Notes: a model not told the origin generated them from the sequence alone. A DNA stretch of 64,000 nucleotides from CAYRNY01 sp964425755 (GCA_964425755.1 CAYRNY010000001.1:1-64000); one strand, 5' to 3'. Positions 1 through 8,744 are shown, counted from the stretch's first letter. Numbers and translations: made by a program.

Positions 1-19
1 CCTCACTTGAGGCTTTTTG
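1..19 (+). terminator. 3' part of an intrinsic terminator
   Basis: CCTC/GAGG arms around an ACTT loop are followed directly by CTTTTTG, the shape of a Rho-independent terminator. Its 5' arm may continue outside the window. It would end a + strand gene lying just upstream. Confidence 0.5.
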
Positions 20-130
20 TCTACTTTTTCATTGTCAGGTTTTGCTCACACCCGGCCCACCCGCGACTCCGAGCCGCCCTTCCCTTCGCAAGCCGTGCGC
101 GCACAGCGCCCTATTCCAAAGGATAGACTG

Positions 131-1141
131 ATGATCAAAAGATTAGCTCCCGGCCTGGTGCTGGCGCTGCTGGTCACCACCCCTATGCTCGCGTGCGGAT
201 TCCCGCTCCCGGCAGGCACAACCGTCCCGGCGACGGCCAAAGCCGTCTGCGCGGCAGATGAAGCCATCGAAAGCTGCAACCTGCGGCGCGACGCCTACCA
301 GTTGATGAACGCGCTCAACAGCGCCAGCGTGACTGACCTGGTCGTGGACCTGTACATCGACGACGGCGTGGAAGTGACGGAAGCCGCGATCACCGGCAGC
401 TATGATTACATCGTATCGGAGACGGCGGATTATCTCGGTGCGGACCTGCACGCGTGGCTGGACCAGGCCGCGTTCGCCACGCAGACCGGTGCCGATGACC
501 TCTCAAATACCCAGGTCATCATCGTGGACGACATCGGCTACACGCTCAACGCGGATGGCTCCTGGCTCAAGGAAGAACTCAACGCGTCGGCCCTGCTCGG
601 CCTGAGCTTCCTGTTCGGCGTGACCGGGACCGAAGCCGCCAGCCTGGACGTGTTCCGCGCGCCGGAAACGTTCACCGTCACGACCGGCGAGCCGGTGCAG
701 CACATGGGCCAGGAGATGGTCGTGCAGACGCTGGCCGTTGACCTGCAGGCGCTGTTGAACGACCCGGACGCGCTGCTCGCGCTGTTCGATGACCTGGCGG
801 CGATGGGCCTGGAAAACATGGGGATTGACCCGGCCAGCATCGGCGACCCGAACCAGCTCGCGGCAATGGCCCCGATACTGCTGCCGTTCTTTGAAGGCAC
901 GGCGATCACGGCGACGTTGTGGATCGGCGCGGATGACGGTTACATCCACTACGTCGACGAGTCCTACGTGCTGGAACTGGACCTCAGCGCGCTGGACCCG
1001 GACACGGTGCCGATGGCGATGCGCTACAACCTGCAGGGCTATCTCAGCAACCACAACGCCGCGCTGACGATCACCGCGCCGGAGAACGTGGTCGAGTCCG
1101 AGGGGTCGTTCGATCTCGGTGGCAACCTGTTCGGGAACTGA
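131..1141 (+). CDS. Exported lipoprotein, possible LppX/LprG-like lipid carrier
   Basis: The start at 131 is preferred over an in-frame one at 17: AAAGGA precedes it and it opens directly with a lipoprotein signal (MIKR, hydrophobic stretch, lipobox MLAC with the Cys near residue 22). The mature protein of about 315 residues has no enzyme motif. It shares landmarks with the next two genes: a paired-Cys segment near the N-terminus, then a late strand pattern 'W.G.DDG....' followed by an L-D-L-S run. That late pattern recalls LppX_LprAFG and LolA-type carriers, which hold a lipid in a beta-sheet cavity. The family call is inference; export and lipidation are read from the sequence. It is the most divergent of the three tandem paralogues. 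Confidence 0.7.
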   Translation: MIKRLAPGLVLALLVTTPMLACGFPLPAGTTVPATAKAVCAADEAIESCNLRRDAYQLMNALNSASVTDLVVDLYIDDGVEVTEAAITGSYDYIVSETADYLGADLHAWLDQAAFATQTGADDLSNTQVIIVDDIGYTLNADGSWLKEELNASALLGLSFLFGVTGTEAASLDVFRAPETFTVTTGEPVQHMGQEMVVQTLAVDLQALLNDPDALLALFDDLAAMGLENMGIDPASIGDPNQLAAMAPILLPFFEGTAITATLWIGADDGYIHYVDESYVLELDLSALDPDTVPMAMRYNLQGYLSNHNAALTITAPENVVESEGSFDLGGNLFGN

Positions 1142-1156
1142 GAAGCCAGTTGAGCG

Positions 1157-1225
1157 GTAGGGGTGAGTCCCCACGTCCACCCCGGGAGCACCCGGCGAGT
1201 GCTCCCACACCGGGGCCGCCCCTAC
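1157..1225. terminator. Long imperfect hairpin after the first lipoprotein gene
   Basis: Outer arms GTAGGGG (1157-1163) and CCCCTAC (1219-1225) enclose an inner perfect stem GGGAGCAC (1184-1191) / GTGCTCCC (1199-1206). It starts 16 bases after the stop codon. There is no T-run, so it may be a processing or attenuation hairpin, or a dispersed palindromic repeat, instead of a classical terminator. Confidence 0.4.
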
Positions 1226-1298
1226 ATCGCGAACAGCTCTTGAGGGCGTCCGTAGTGTAATCGCCCGGAATATTTTGCAGGTTTTTATCAAATACAGG

Positions 1299-1330
1299 TT
1301 GCAATTGTCACAAACGCACTAGTATACTAG
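1299..1330 (+). promoter_or_regulatory. Promoter with a palindrome over the -10 box
   Basis: TTGCAA (1299-1304), an 18-base spacer and TATACT (1323-1328). The -10 sits inside a perfect 12-bp palindrome CTAGTATACTAG (1319-1330) that could be an operator. It would drive the gene at 1426 with a leader of roughly 90 bases. Confidence 0.5.
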
Positions 1331-1425
1331 GGCGACAGTATCGGGTTGGAATACGCAGCCATCCGGACCTGATCTGAAGAGAAACACCTTACATTGACGA
1401 TTCCATATCAAGGAGGACACTCCAC

Positions 1426-2466
1426 ATGAAGCGCTTTACGCGTTTATTCACTATGCTCGTGCTGCTGGCTATGCTCGCGGTCCCCACAGTTTCGACGTTT
1501 GCGCAGGACGGCGCGAACCCGCTCTGCCAGGGCTTGAGCCAGGAAGACTGCGATCTGCTGACCGCGCCCACCATGACGATGGCCGGTGTGACATCGTTCA
1601 CCACGCCGAATTGGGCCGTTAGTTTCACGCTCACCGTACCTGAAGACGTCGGCATGATGGAAGGTGAGGCCACCGCCGAACCCGCCACGCAGACGGTCAC
1701 GTTTAACGCCCAGGGCAGCACCGGCGGTTTCGCGATGACCCCCGATGCGGAAATCCTGATGCACCTGATTATTGACGAAGCCTCGGGCACCGATGGCGAG
1801 GAGACCATGTCGCTCAGCGGCGCCGAAGTCGTGATCACGCGTGAGATGGCGTTCGTCAAGTACAACGACCAGTGGTACGGCGACACGCTGGAAAACGCCG
1901 AGATCGACCCGGACGACTTCAGCGTGATCGAAGACCTGTCCGGCGGGCTGGACCTGGCCGATATCGGGGTTGACCTGACCGGTGTCGTGACCACCACGCG
2001 CGGCGCAGATGCCGAGGTTATGGGCCAGCAGGTCGCGACGTTCGTCACCGAAATGAACGTGGCGCAGCTTCTGGTTGCGGTGCTCTCGTCGCCGATGTTG
2101 GGCGAACTGCTCGGCGAGGAGATGGGCGGCGAAGCGATGTCGCCGGAAGACGTGCAGATGATCGGCATGTTCCTGCAGCCGATGCTGGCCGGTACCACGG
2201 TGAGCGTTGAGCAGTGGGTCGGCCTGGACGACAATTACCTGCACAAGCTGGCGCTGGACGTGACGCTGGCACTGGACCTGTCGCTGTTTGCGCCGGAAGT
2301 CGGCAAGATCGACGGTGAGCTTCACTTCGTCACCGAGCTTGCGGACTTCAACGCGCCGCTGACGGCCCCGGTCCCCGACGAGTACCTGCCACTTGAGCAA
2401 CTGGAAGAGGACGCCGGTTTCGACCTGGGCGAACTGGAACAGGAACTCGGCGGGCTGGGCATGTAA
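1426..2466 (+). CDS. Exported protein, paralogue of its neighbours (LppX/LprG-like)
   Basis: AGGAGG lies 9 bases upstream of the ATG. Residues 1-26 form a signal peptide ending in TFAQ, with no lipobox. The mature protein opens with C-G-L-x-x-x-D-C-x-L-L-T, the same Cys-x7-Cys segment as the gene at 2648, then a predicted beta-rich domain with 'VWVGLDD'-type (here QWVGLDD) and 'LALDVTL.LDLSL' motifs near residues 265-290. It has its own promoter upstream and an intrinsic terminator downstream. The biochemical role is unknown; lipid or hydrophobic-ligand binding is inferred from resemblance to LppX/LolA-type folds. The acidic tail is rich in Glu and Leu. Confidence 0.75.
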   Translation: MKRFTRLFTMLVLLAMLAVPTVSTFAQDGANPLCQGLSQEDCDLLTAPTMTMAGVTSFTTPNWAVSFTLTVPEDVGMMEGEATAEPATQTVTFNAQGSTGGFAMTPDAEILMHLIIDEASGTDGEETMSLSGAEVVITREMAFVKYNDQWYGDTLENAEIDPDDFSVIEDLSGGLDLADIGVDLTGVVTTTRGADAEVMGQQVATFVTEMNVAQLLVAVLSSPMLGELLGEEMGGEAMSPEDVQMIGMFLQPMLAGTTVSVEQWVGLDDNYLHKLALDVTLALDLSLFAPEVGKIDGELHFVTELADFNAPLTAPVPDEYLPLEQLEEDAGFDLGELEQELGGLGM

Positions 2467-2488
2467 TTGTCGCTACCGCTTTCATCAG

Positions 2489-2521
2489 CCGGGGTGCGCG
2501 TTGGCGTGCCCCGGTTTTTTT
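2489..2521 (+). terminator. Intrinsic terminator
   Basis: CCGGGG (2489-2494) pairs with CCCCGG (2509-2514), with a weaker inner GC/GC pair, followed by a run of seven T. It ends the transcript of the gene at 1426. Confidence 0.85.
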
Positions 2522-2647
2522 CTTTGTCCCGCCCCCGCGCGAAACGTCTGGGCGCAAAAAACGTAGAAACTGGTACCGGCCCTCACCTTTGAGTGCCACT
2601 CGATTCTTGCCAGGACAGGACATAAGCATTTAAGGAGAACCCCACCA

Positions 2648-4126
2648 ATGAAAGGCAGTAAACTGATGTCGTCGTTTGTCATGATCGTGTTGCTCTTGTG
2701 CGGGCTGGTGCTGCCGGTCGCAGCACAGGATGGCGACACACCGGGCGTGAACTGCAACGGGCTGGACGAGGCCGACTGCGAGCTACTCACTGACGCATCA
2801 ACCGCGCTGCAAGAGGGTGAAATCCGCTCGTTCACCATGCCCGACTGGGCGATTGAGCTGAACCTGAAGGCAGGGGACGAGACGATCGTATTCCGCACCG
2901 CCGGATCGGGGCGCGTGGTGCTGCCAGCAGCGGCGCTGGCGCTGCTCAGCGATATGCCGCAGAGCTTCACCGCAGGCGGGCAATACAACCTTGAGGGCGT
3001 GATCGCGTTCTACGAAAGCCTGGACGCCGAGTCGCTGCTGGAAATGCTGCAAGAGCTGGGCCTGGAACTGGCGATCACCGAGGCGCGGCTCCAGACGCCG
3101 GACCAGACCCTGTCCGGCAGCGCCGAGGTAGTCTTCAAGGACGGGACGCTCTACGTGCGGCTGGAGTCGCCCGCCGGTGAGAGTGTGTGGTTCGGCGAAA
3201 CCCTGGACATCACCGACGCGATGGTGCAGGAGCTGCAAGCCACGTTCGACGAGATGGCAGCCGCGCTCCAGTCGCCGGAAATGGAAGACCTGCTCGACCA
3301 GGCCAGCAGCCTGTCCGCCGCGATGATGCCGCTGGCCGAGCTGGCTAACGCACACGTCACGACCGTGCGCGAGGCCGACGCCGAACTGTCCGGGCAGCCG
3401 GTAGCGGTCTTCACCTCAACCTTCGATCTCAGCGGCTTCCTGACCGATCCCGAACTGCCGGGCGCGATCGTCACGCTGCTCAACGACCCGGCGCTGGCGG
3501 CGCTCAGCGAGCAAGAAATGGGCATAGCGATCAACGAAGCGCAGGTCCAGTTTATGCTGATGGCGGCGGGCATGATCGCCGGGGACACGACGTTCAGTTC
3601 GACGGTCTGGGTCGGCCTGGACGACCGGCTGCCGCGCCGGCTGGCGCTGGACGTGACGCTGGACTTCGATCTCTCGCTGCTGGGCGATCCCGAGATTCCA
3701 GGGCTGACCGGCGGGCTGTCCTTTGCGGTGGACATGAACCAAATCAACAGCACCACGATGGATGATGTCAGCGTGCCCAGCACCTACGAACCGCTGGAGC
3801 GCACGTCGGAGTTTCTGGCCGGTGGGCCGGACATGGTCGAGGGTGAACTGACGTTGGGTCAAACGTTCAGCGGCGGGTTTACAGGCGATGACGAGCAGGA
3901 TATCTACACGATCACGCTCGACGCCGGGCAGAACGTGCAGATCGAACTGGCGTCCGACGACTACCCTTACCTGACCGTGTACGGCCCGGACGGGTTCGAA
4001 GTCGCGGCGTTCGACCCCTATTTCGATGACGTGCTCGCGCTCACCGCCCCCACCAGCGGGACGTATTTCATCGAGGTCAAAGCCTACTGGGAACTAGACT
4101 ACGACCTGACCATCCGCGCGCAGTAA
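2648..4126 (+). CDS. Exported LppX-like protein with C-terminal pre-peptidase (PPC) domain
   Basis: AAGGAGAA precedes the ATG. A signal peptide (residues 1-26, ending VAAQ) is followed by the Cys-x7-Cys segment shared with the gene at 1426, a beta-rich domain with VWVGLDD and LALDVTLDFDLSL near residues 320-345, and an extra C-terminal module from about residue 397 to the end. That module (start E-L-T-L-G-Q-T, then 'GDDEQDIYTITLDAGQ', 'SGTYFIEVKA') fits the bacterial pre-peptidase C-terminal domain, a small beta-sandwich common on secreted proteases and surface proteins. No protease domain is present. Of the three tandem paralogues only this one has gained the PPC module, suggesting a surface-binding role (inference). 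Confidence 0.75.
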   Translation: MKGSKLMSSFVMIVLLLCGLVLPVAAQDGDTPGVNCNGLDEADCELLTDASTALQEGEIRSFTMPDWAIELNLKAGDETIVFRTAGSGRVVLPAAALALLSDMPQSFTAGGQYNLEGVIAFYESLDAESLLEMLQELGLELAITEARLQTPDQTLSGSAEVVFKDGTLYVRLESPAGESVWFGETLDITDAMVQELQATFDEMAAALQSPEMEDLLDQASSLSAAMMPLAELANAHVTTVREADAELSGQPVAVFTSTFDLSGFLTDPELPGAIVTLLNDPALAALSEQEMGIAINEAQVQFMLMAAGMIAGDTTFSSTVWVGLDDRLPRRLALDVTLDFDLSLLGDPEIPGLTGGLSFAVDMNQINSTTMDDVSVPSTYEPLERTSEFLAGGPDMVEGELTLGQTFSGGFTGDDEQDIYTITLDAGQNVQIELASDDYPYLTVYGPDGFEVAAFDPYFDDVLALTAPTSGTYFIEVKAYWELDYDLTIRAQ

Positions 4127-4172
4127 GCGCCCGCGTGTGTTCGCAGGGGCACGCTACGCAGCCCCATGTTAC

Positions 4173-4212
4173 CCGGCCCGTCGTGTGGTAGTCGCGTCAC
4201 GCGGCGGGCCGG
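4173..4212. terminator. GC hairpin without T-run
   Basis: CCGGCCCG (4173-4180) and CGGGCCGG (4205-4212) are a perfect 8-bp inverted repeat downstream of the gene at 2648. It lacks a T-tract, so termination is only possible. Confidence 0.35.
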
Positions 4213-4278
4213 TGTGGTTCGGGAGTTCGCAAATCCCCGGTACACTCACGTCATCGTGAGCCAGCTCAGGAGGCCCCC

Positions 4279-5073
4279 ATGACCGATACGTTCACCACCG
4301 AATCGCTGCGTGCCGTATTGGGCGCGCGCCCGTTCAGGTTCTTCACGCAGGTCGGCAGCACGCAGGATATCGCGCGCGACTGGGCGCTGGACGTCGGCGA
4401 TCCCGCCCCCGAAGGGGCCGCCGTGATCGCCGAGGAGCAAACCGCCGGGCGCGGGCGGCAGGGCCGGGCGTGGTTTTCGCCCCCCGGCAGCAGCGTGATG
4501 GTCAGCGTCGTGTTGCGCCCCGACCTGCCTCCGGAACGCGTGCCGCGCTGCACGATGGTCGCGGGGCTGGCCGTGTACGGGGCGCTCGCGCCGCTGCTGG
4601 GCGATGCCGTCGCGCTGAAATGGCCGAACGATGTCGTTGTGGGGAGCAAAAAACTATGCGGCGTGCTGGCAGAAGCGATCTGGTCGGGCGGCGATCTTGC
4701 CGCTGTGGTCGCCGGGATCGGGCTGAACGTGCGCACAGACTTCAGCACGACCGCGCTCGCAGACAGCGCGACCAGCGTCGAGGCGGAACTGGGGCGCGCG
4801 GTGGGCCGCCACGCGCTGCTGCGCGATATCCTGGCCGGGGTCGATCACTGGGCCGCACGCGTCGACGAACCCGCGCTGCTGGATGCGTGGCGCGACGCGC
4901 TCGGCACGCTCGGCAAACGCGTCACCGTCTACACCGATCCACGCGCCGAGTCCGGCCCGCATTTTACCGGCATCGCGGAAGCGGTGGACGAGGTCGGGGC
5001 GCTGTTCGTGCGCCTGGATTCCGGCACGGTGCGGCGCGTCGTCGCGGCGGATGTCGGCCTTGCCGAAGCGTAA
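4279..5073 (+). CDS. birA: Biotin--[acetyl-CoA-carboxylase] ligase
   Basis: The protein (264 residues) activates biotin to biotinyl-AMP and transfers it to the biotin carrier protein of acyl-CoA carboxylases in the cytoplasm. Visible family motifs are the biotin/ATP loop GRGRQGRAW (about residues 57-65) and the core K-W-P-N-D-V with downstream K-x-x-G-V-L-x-E. The C-terminal SH3-like domain follows from about residue 210. There is no N-terminal helix-turn-helix, so this is the monofunctional form and not an operon repressor. AGGAGG precedes the ATG. It is convergent with rplS. Confidence 0.93.
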   Translation: MTDTFTTESLRAVLGARPFRFFTQVGSTQDIARDWALDVGDPAPEGAAVIAEEQTAGRGRQGRAWFSPPGSSVMVSVVLRPDLPPERVPRCTMVAGLAVYGALAPLLGDAVALKWPNDVVVGSKKLCGVLAEAIWSGGDLAAVVAGIGLNVRTDFSTTALADSATSVEAELGRAVGRHALLRDILAGVDHWAARVDEPALLDAWRDALGTLGKRVTVYTDPRAESGPHFTGIAEAVDEVGALFVRLDSGTVRRVVAADVGLAEA

Positions 5074-5150
5074 CCCGGGCAGCACGTGCCCCAAACACGC
5101 AAAAGCCCACCACCAGGGCGTGCAGTGACGCACGCGGCAGCAGGCTGGCA

Positions 5151-5175
5151 GCAGCGGTCACGGCGTGAACGCTGC
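5151..5175 (-). terminator. Near-perfect palindromic hairpin between birA and rplS
   Basis: GCAGCG-TCACG and CGTGA-CGCTGC arms make a 25-base palindrome with one mismatch per arm. It lies 28 bases past the rplS stop. No T-run follows on either strand. A smaller hairpin GGGCA/TGCCC (5077-5091) directly follows the birA stop, and GCGTGC/GCACGC (5118-5135) lies between them. Confidence 0.45.
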
Positions 5176-5202
5176 CGCTGTCGTCCCGCAAGAGGCCAGG
5201 GA

Positions 5203-5553
5203 TTACCGGCGTTCCTTCAGGCGTGCAGCCTTGCCGGTACGCCCGCGCATGTAGTACAGCTTGGCGCGGCGCACCTTTGCACGGCGCACAATCTCGATCT
5301 TCTCGACGCGCGGGCTGTACAGCAGGAACGTGCGCTCGACGCCGATGCCATGCGACGCGATACGGCGCACGGTGAAGGTCTGCTCTTTGCCCGTGCCGCT
5401 GATGCGCAGCACAAGGCCGTTAAAGATCTGCACACGCTCGCGCGCGCCCTCAACAATGCGCACGTGCACGCGCACGGTGTCGCCGGGGCGAATCTCGGGA
5501 TGCTTGTATTCCGGGATGTACTTGTCTTGTAACGCTTTGATCAGGTCAGCCAT
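5203..5553 (-). CDS. rplS: 50S ribosomal protein L19
   Basis: A 116-residue protein starting MADLIKAL and carrying the L19 hallmarks: F-x-x-GDTVRVHV (here 'RPGDTVRVHVRI'), 'QIFNGLVLRISG', 'TFTVRRIASHGIGVER', 'RRAKVRRAKLYY'. L19 sits at the 30S-50S interface. An in-frame upstream start at 5640 is rejected because the extension has no family similarity, and AGAGGACGA lies just before the chosen ATG. It stands alone here, without the usual rpsP-rimM-trmD neighbours. Confidence 0.96.
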   Translation of the reverse strand: MADLIKALQDKYIPEYKHPEIRPGDTVRVHVRIVEGARERVQIFNGLVLRISGTGKEQTFTVRRIASHGIGVERTFLLYSPRVEKIEIVRRAKVRRAKLYYMRGRTGKAARLKERR

Positions 5554-5767
5554 CAGATTGTCGTCCTCTACCCATCTCTCACGGCGCGCACCGGCCACCG
5601 CCCACCACTCGCGCCCGCACACGCCGTTAGTGTGTCGCATAATGAAGCGGCCCGGAACAATAACGAAGGGCCGCCGAGTGGGGGCATTGTAGCATAGACG
5701 GCAGGCGTTTTCAATGCTCGATCGGGCGCGCGGGCTTCAATCGCCGGACGAACGCAATAGCCTACCC

Positions 5768-5795
5768 GTGACACCCGCGCTGAACGTGTTATGAT
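5768..5795 (+). promoter_or_regulatory. Probable promoter for the gene at 5841
   Basis: GTGACA (5768-5773), a 16-base spacer and TATGAT (5790-5795), about 45 bases upstream of the start codon. Confidence 0.5.
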
Positions 5796-5840
5796 CGCCG
5801 GTGGAACATCCGATCCGCCTACGAGAGGAATAACGGTTCG

Positions 5841-7442
5841 ATGCACGCAGCACGCATACGCCTTACGATCCTGGCGCTGGCAGCGGCGGCACTGGCCGGG
5901 GCGCTGATCCTGCCCGCGCGCCCGCACCCTGGCCCTGTCGCCGCGCAGAACCCCTGCGACGGACTCGTGACCCCGCGCCTGGAGACGGGCAGCCAGGCCC
6001 GCGTCACCACCACCTACGGCCTGAGCCTGAAAAACGAGCCGCGCACCGGTGCGGCAGGCGCGCGCGAGATCCGCTTGCTGGCGTTTGACACCGTCGCCAC
6101 CGTGATCGACGGCTACACCTGCAACCTGGGCTACGTGTGGTGGCAGCTCCAACTGCCGGACGGCACGACCGGATGGGCAGCCGAAGGCGGCAGAGCGGAC
6201 GATTATTACCTGGAACCGGTGACGGTCGGGCTGCACGTTTTCCACCCTGCTGAGGACGACACGGCGATCGCGCATCACTTCGTGGCGCCGGACGGGCGCG
6301 CCGAACCACGCGCCGCGTTCAGCGTGCCCGCGCAACAAACGACGCCCGCCGAAGCCTGGCAGACCGTCGAGATCGAGCGGTTGCGCGAGTTGCTCGACGC
6401 GGCGAACGCCGAATGTCCCACACGCCTGGTCGGGACGCCGTTCGACGGGCTGGACGCCGACGCCGCGCTGCAACTCCCGCTGCCCGGCTCCGAATACGAC
6501 CTTTATCCCGCCCCAAACGGCGCGCAGATCGTGGTCGTGCGGCACCTGCACCTGCGCGTCCCGCGCTGCGACACGGTGATCCCGGAACGCGTCGGCATCA
6601 GCCGCGTGAGCGTGCTCGACAGCACCGGCGGCGTGCGCGAGTTGTTCCCGTTCCCGCAGCACGGCACGATCCCCGAGTCGCTGGATGTGTACGACGAGTC
6701 CGAACCCGGTGAATGGACCGTGTACCTGGACGAGGTCGTCTGGTCGCCGCACGCCAAATACGTCGCGTTTGTCGCGGCGTACCGCGACGAATGCGGCGCG
6801 TACGGGCCGTGTTTCCGCTTTCACACCTATGTCGCCAACCTGCAGACCGGCGAACTCTACCCGCTGGGCGAAGGGCGTCACGTCGGGTGGACCGCCGGCG
6901 GCGAAGGCATCAACCTGTTCCGGCTGGTGTTCGACGAGGCCGGGCGGCGCACCGCGCGGCTGTTCACCATGCGCCCGAACGGGTTTGACCGCCAGCAGGT
7001 CTGGCTGCCGGGGGGCGCGGTGTACGTCTCCCGCGAGCAAACCGGGCTGGGCTTCCCCTGGAACGCCAGCGGCACGCGCGTGATGGTCGCCAACGCGGGC
7101 GAAGGCGAGGTGATGCTGTTCGACCTGGCGACGCGCGACTTTACTTCGCGCGTGGTCGTGCCGGACAGGATGCCGCAGCCCAACCGCCTCGCGGTGCACC
7201 TGGTGCAGGGCGAAACGGCGTACCTGTGGACCACGATTCGCGGCGATTTCGCCGTGCAGAACGTCGACTCCGGGCGCTGGCACGCGCTGGAAAGCACCCT
7301 CGCCACGACGGGAATCGCGCCTGCACAGGTGCGCCCGTTCGCCAACGGCACGCACGCGCTGATCGAGATGGCGGACAGGTCAGCCTACGTGCTGGACATC
7401 GCCGCCGACCGCCTGGCCCCGGTGTCGTTCGGATCGCCGTGA
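5841..7442 (+). CDS. Secreted protein with SH3-like and WD40/PD40-like beta-propeller repeats
   Basis: A signal peptide (residues 1-35, ending PVAAQ) is followed by an SH3b-like segment (about residues 45-120: 'LSLKNEPRTG', then 'VWWQLQLPDGTTGWAAEGG'), a region with the CxxxL-type pattern of bacterial SH3 proteins. The rest (about residues 200-530) has repeated strand patterns with 'VVWSPHAKYVAFVA', 'FPWNASGTRVMVANAG' and 'MLFDLATRDFTSRV', typical of TolB/PD40-type propellers. No catalytic motif was found. AGAGGA lies 11 bases upstream. The likely role is extracytoplasmic ligand or cell-wall binding; the function is unknown. Confidence 0.7.
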   Translation: MHAARIRLTILALAAAALAGALILPARPHPGPVAAQNPCDGLVTPRLETGSQARVTTTYGLSLKNEPRTGAAGAREIRLLAFDTVATVIDGYTCNLGYVWWQLQLPDGTTGWAAEGGRADDYYLEPVTVGLHVFHPAEDDTAIAHHFVAPDGRAEPRAAFSVPAQQTTPAEAWQTVEIERLRELLDAANAECPTRLVGTPFDGLDADAALQLPLPGSEYDLYPAPNGAQIVVVRHLHLRVPRCDTVIPERVGISRVSVLDSTGGVRELFPFPQHGTIPESLDVYDESEPGEWTVYLDEVVWSPHAKYVAFVAAYRDECGAYGPCFRFHTYVANLQTGELYPLGEGRHVGWTAGGEGINLFRLVFDEAGRRTARLFTMRPNGFDRQQVWLPGGAVYVSREQTGLGFPWNASGTRVMVANAGEGEVMLFDLATRDFTSRVVVPDRMPQPNRLAVHLVQGETAYLWTTIRGDFAVQNVDSGRWHALESTLATTGIAPAQVRPFANGTHALIEMADRSAYVLDIAADRLAPVSFGSP

Positions 7443-7540
7443 CGCGCGCAACCGGAACCGGCCATCGCGCGTAGATAGTAATAGACGCTTCGCAGGAATC
7501 CGTGATCACCGGCAACGTACTATCTGTGAGGGAAAACACC

Positions 7541-7930
7541 ATGCCAAAGCAAAAGCGCAGCGCCGGCAAAAGCGCCCTCGAAGGCATGAGCGGAGGGATT
7601 CTGCTGATCGGCATCGGCGTGCTGTTCCTGTGGGACGCGATCCCCTTCTGGCCCTGGATTCTGGTCGTGATCGGCCTGTCCGGGCTGCCGGGCAGCATCG
7701 CCAATGAGGGGCTGTGGGCGGGGATGCAAGGCTTCGTCTGGATGGCGGGGATCGCGCTCCTGTTCGCCGGGCCGATTCCGTTCTGGCCGGGCATCCTGAT
7801 CGTGATCGGAATCAGCACGATGGCGGGCGCGCTGTTCCAGCCCCCGGCGCTGAAGAAACGCAAGCGTGCCTCAACCATTCGCGCCGGGATGGGCAGGCTG
7901 CCAGACGACGAGTACGATGACTACGCGTGA
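7541..7930 (+). CDS. Small membrane protein, LiaF-TM/DUF5668-like
   Basis: The ATG at 7541 with GAGGGAA upstream is preferred to the in-frame GTG at 7502. The protein (129 residues) has a short basic start, a G-rich turn, then two or three hydrophobic segments with repeated 'FWPW.LVVIG.S' / 'FWPGILIVIGIS' motifs and a basic then acidic tail (DDEYDDYA). Paired 'WPWILVV' hairpins recall the transmembrane domain of LiaF-like and DUF5668 proteins, which act in envelope-stress sensing in Firmicutes. First of four small membrane genes in a row, and it overlaps the frame before the next. Confidence 0.6.
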   Translation: MPKQKRSAGKSALEGMSGGILLIGIGVLFLWDAIPFWPWILVVIGLSGLPGSIANEGLWAGMQGFVWMAGIALLFAGPIPFWPGILIVIGISTMAGALFQPPALKKRKRASTIRAGMGRLPDDEYDDYA

Positions 7931-7980
7931 TCGCCGCCGGCACGATATCCACGCGACCGGCTAGGGAAAGAAAATACCTG

Positions 7981-8379
7981 ATGGAACAGCTTAAAAAGAT
8001 ATCGGCCCTGCTGCTGGCGACGGGTGTGGTTTGGCTCAGCGTCGCGCTGGTGGTACTGATCGATCTCGGCGAGTTCGTGAACGGTGCCGCCGCCGTTATG
8101 GCGCTGGTCGCGACGATGACGATCTGGTCGCTGTGGGCGCTTGACGCCTACGGGATCAGCATCGATGGCACGTCACACGCGCGAGAGAAAGCCAAACGCG
8201 AGGCCAGCACCGACGAGGATGCACGGCTGGCGCTGTTGCTCGCGCTGCTCACGCCGGACGAGCGCGACGCGGTCCGCGCGCGGCTGGCCGCCGATCTGGA
8301 TGCAGATGGCGAACTGCCACTGGCCGACCTGCTCGCCGGGCAGGATCAGGCAGCCGCTTCTGCACAGCACGATCGCTGA
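7981..8379 (+). CDS. Small membrane protein with charged cytoplasmic tail
   Basis: The ATG at 7981 (MEQLKK) is chosen over an in-frame upstream GTG at 7927 that would overlap the previous gene. The 132-residue protein has two hydrophobic segments (about residues 8-30 and 36-55), then a soluble region rich in Ala, Arg and Asp ('DARLALLLALLTPDERDAVRARL') predicted helical. I do not recognise a family. The residue pattern L-T-P-x-E-R-x-x-V resembles anti-sigma or SHOCT-like oligomerising tails, but only loosely. It sits between two LiaF-TM-like genes, suggesting a shared membrane role. Confidence 0.6.
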   Translation: MEQLKKISALLLATGVVWLSVALVVLIDLGEFVNGAAAVMALVATMTIWSLWALDAYGISIDGTSHAREKAKREASTDEDARLALLLALLTPDERDAVRARLAADLDADGELPLADLLAGQDQAAASAQHDR

Positions 8380-8430
8380 CCACACGCCGCCAACCAACAC
8401 CTGAAAACTGAGAACTGAAGACTAACCACT

Positions 8431-8724
8431 ATGCAACCCAACCAAACCGCAAACCGCATTTCCGGCGCGATCATCCTGCTCGGCATCGCCGCGATCGCCG
8501 TGCTTGGAGAGGCATTCTGGCCCTGGATCCTGGTGGTGCTGGCGCTCTCGGTGCTGCCGGTGGGCTACGCGCGGGGCGGCGTGCCCGGCGCGATCATCCC
8601 CGCGCTGTGGCTGGCCGGCCTGGTGATCGCGATCCTGGCGGACCTGTTCTGGCCGGGATTCATCGTGTTGGTGCTGCTGACGGTGATCCTGCGCCGTATC
8701 GTGATCGCCGCACAACGGCGTTAA
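8431..8724 (+). CDS. Small membrane protein, LiaF-TM/DUF5668-like
   Basis: 97 residues, almost all hydrophobic: N-terminal N-R-I-S-G-A-I-I-L-L-G, then 'FWPWILVVLALSVLP' and 'LFWPGFIVLVLLTVILRR'. This is the same hairpin pattern as the gene at 7541 without its charged tail. Probably three or four membrane passes ending in a basic cytoplasmic end. The ATG at 8431 follows an A-rich stretch with no strong ribosome-binding site. Confidence 0.6.
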   Translation: MQPNQTANRISGAIILLGIAAIAVLGEAFWPWILVVLALSVLPVGYARGGVPGAIIPALWLAGLVIAILADLFWPGFIVLVLLTVILRRIVIAAQRR

Positions 8725-8744
8725 ATGCATTGAGGAGAAACAAT

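Noticed and set aside
5568..7355. Open frame of about 595 codons on the minus strand opposite the propeller-like gene
   Set aside because: Antisense of a gene with a signal peptide and clear repeats; no ribosome-binding site or family signature.
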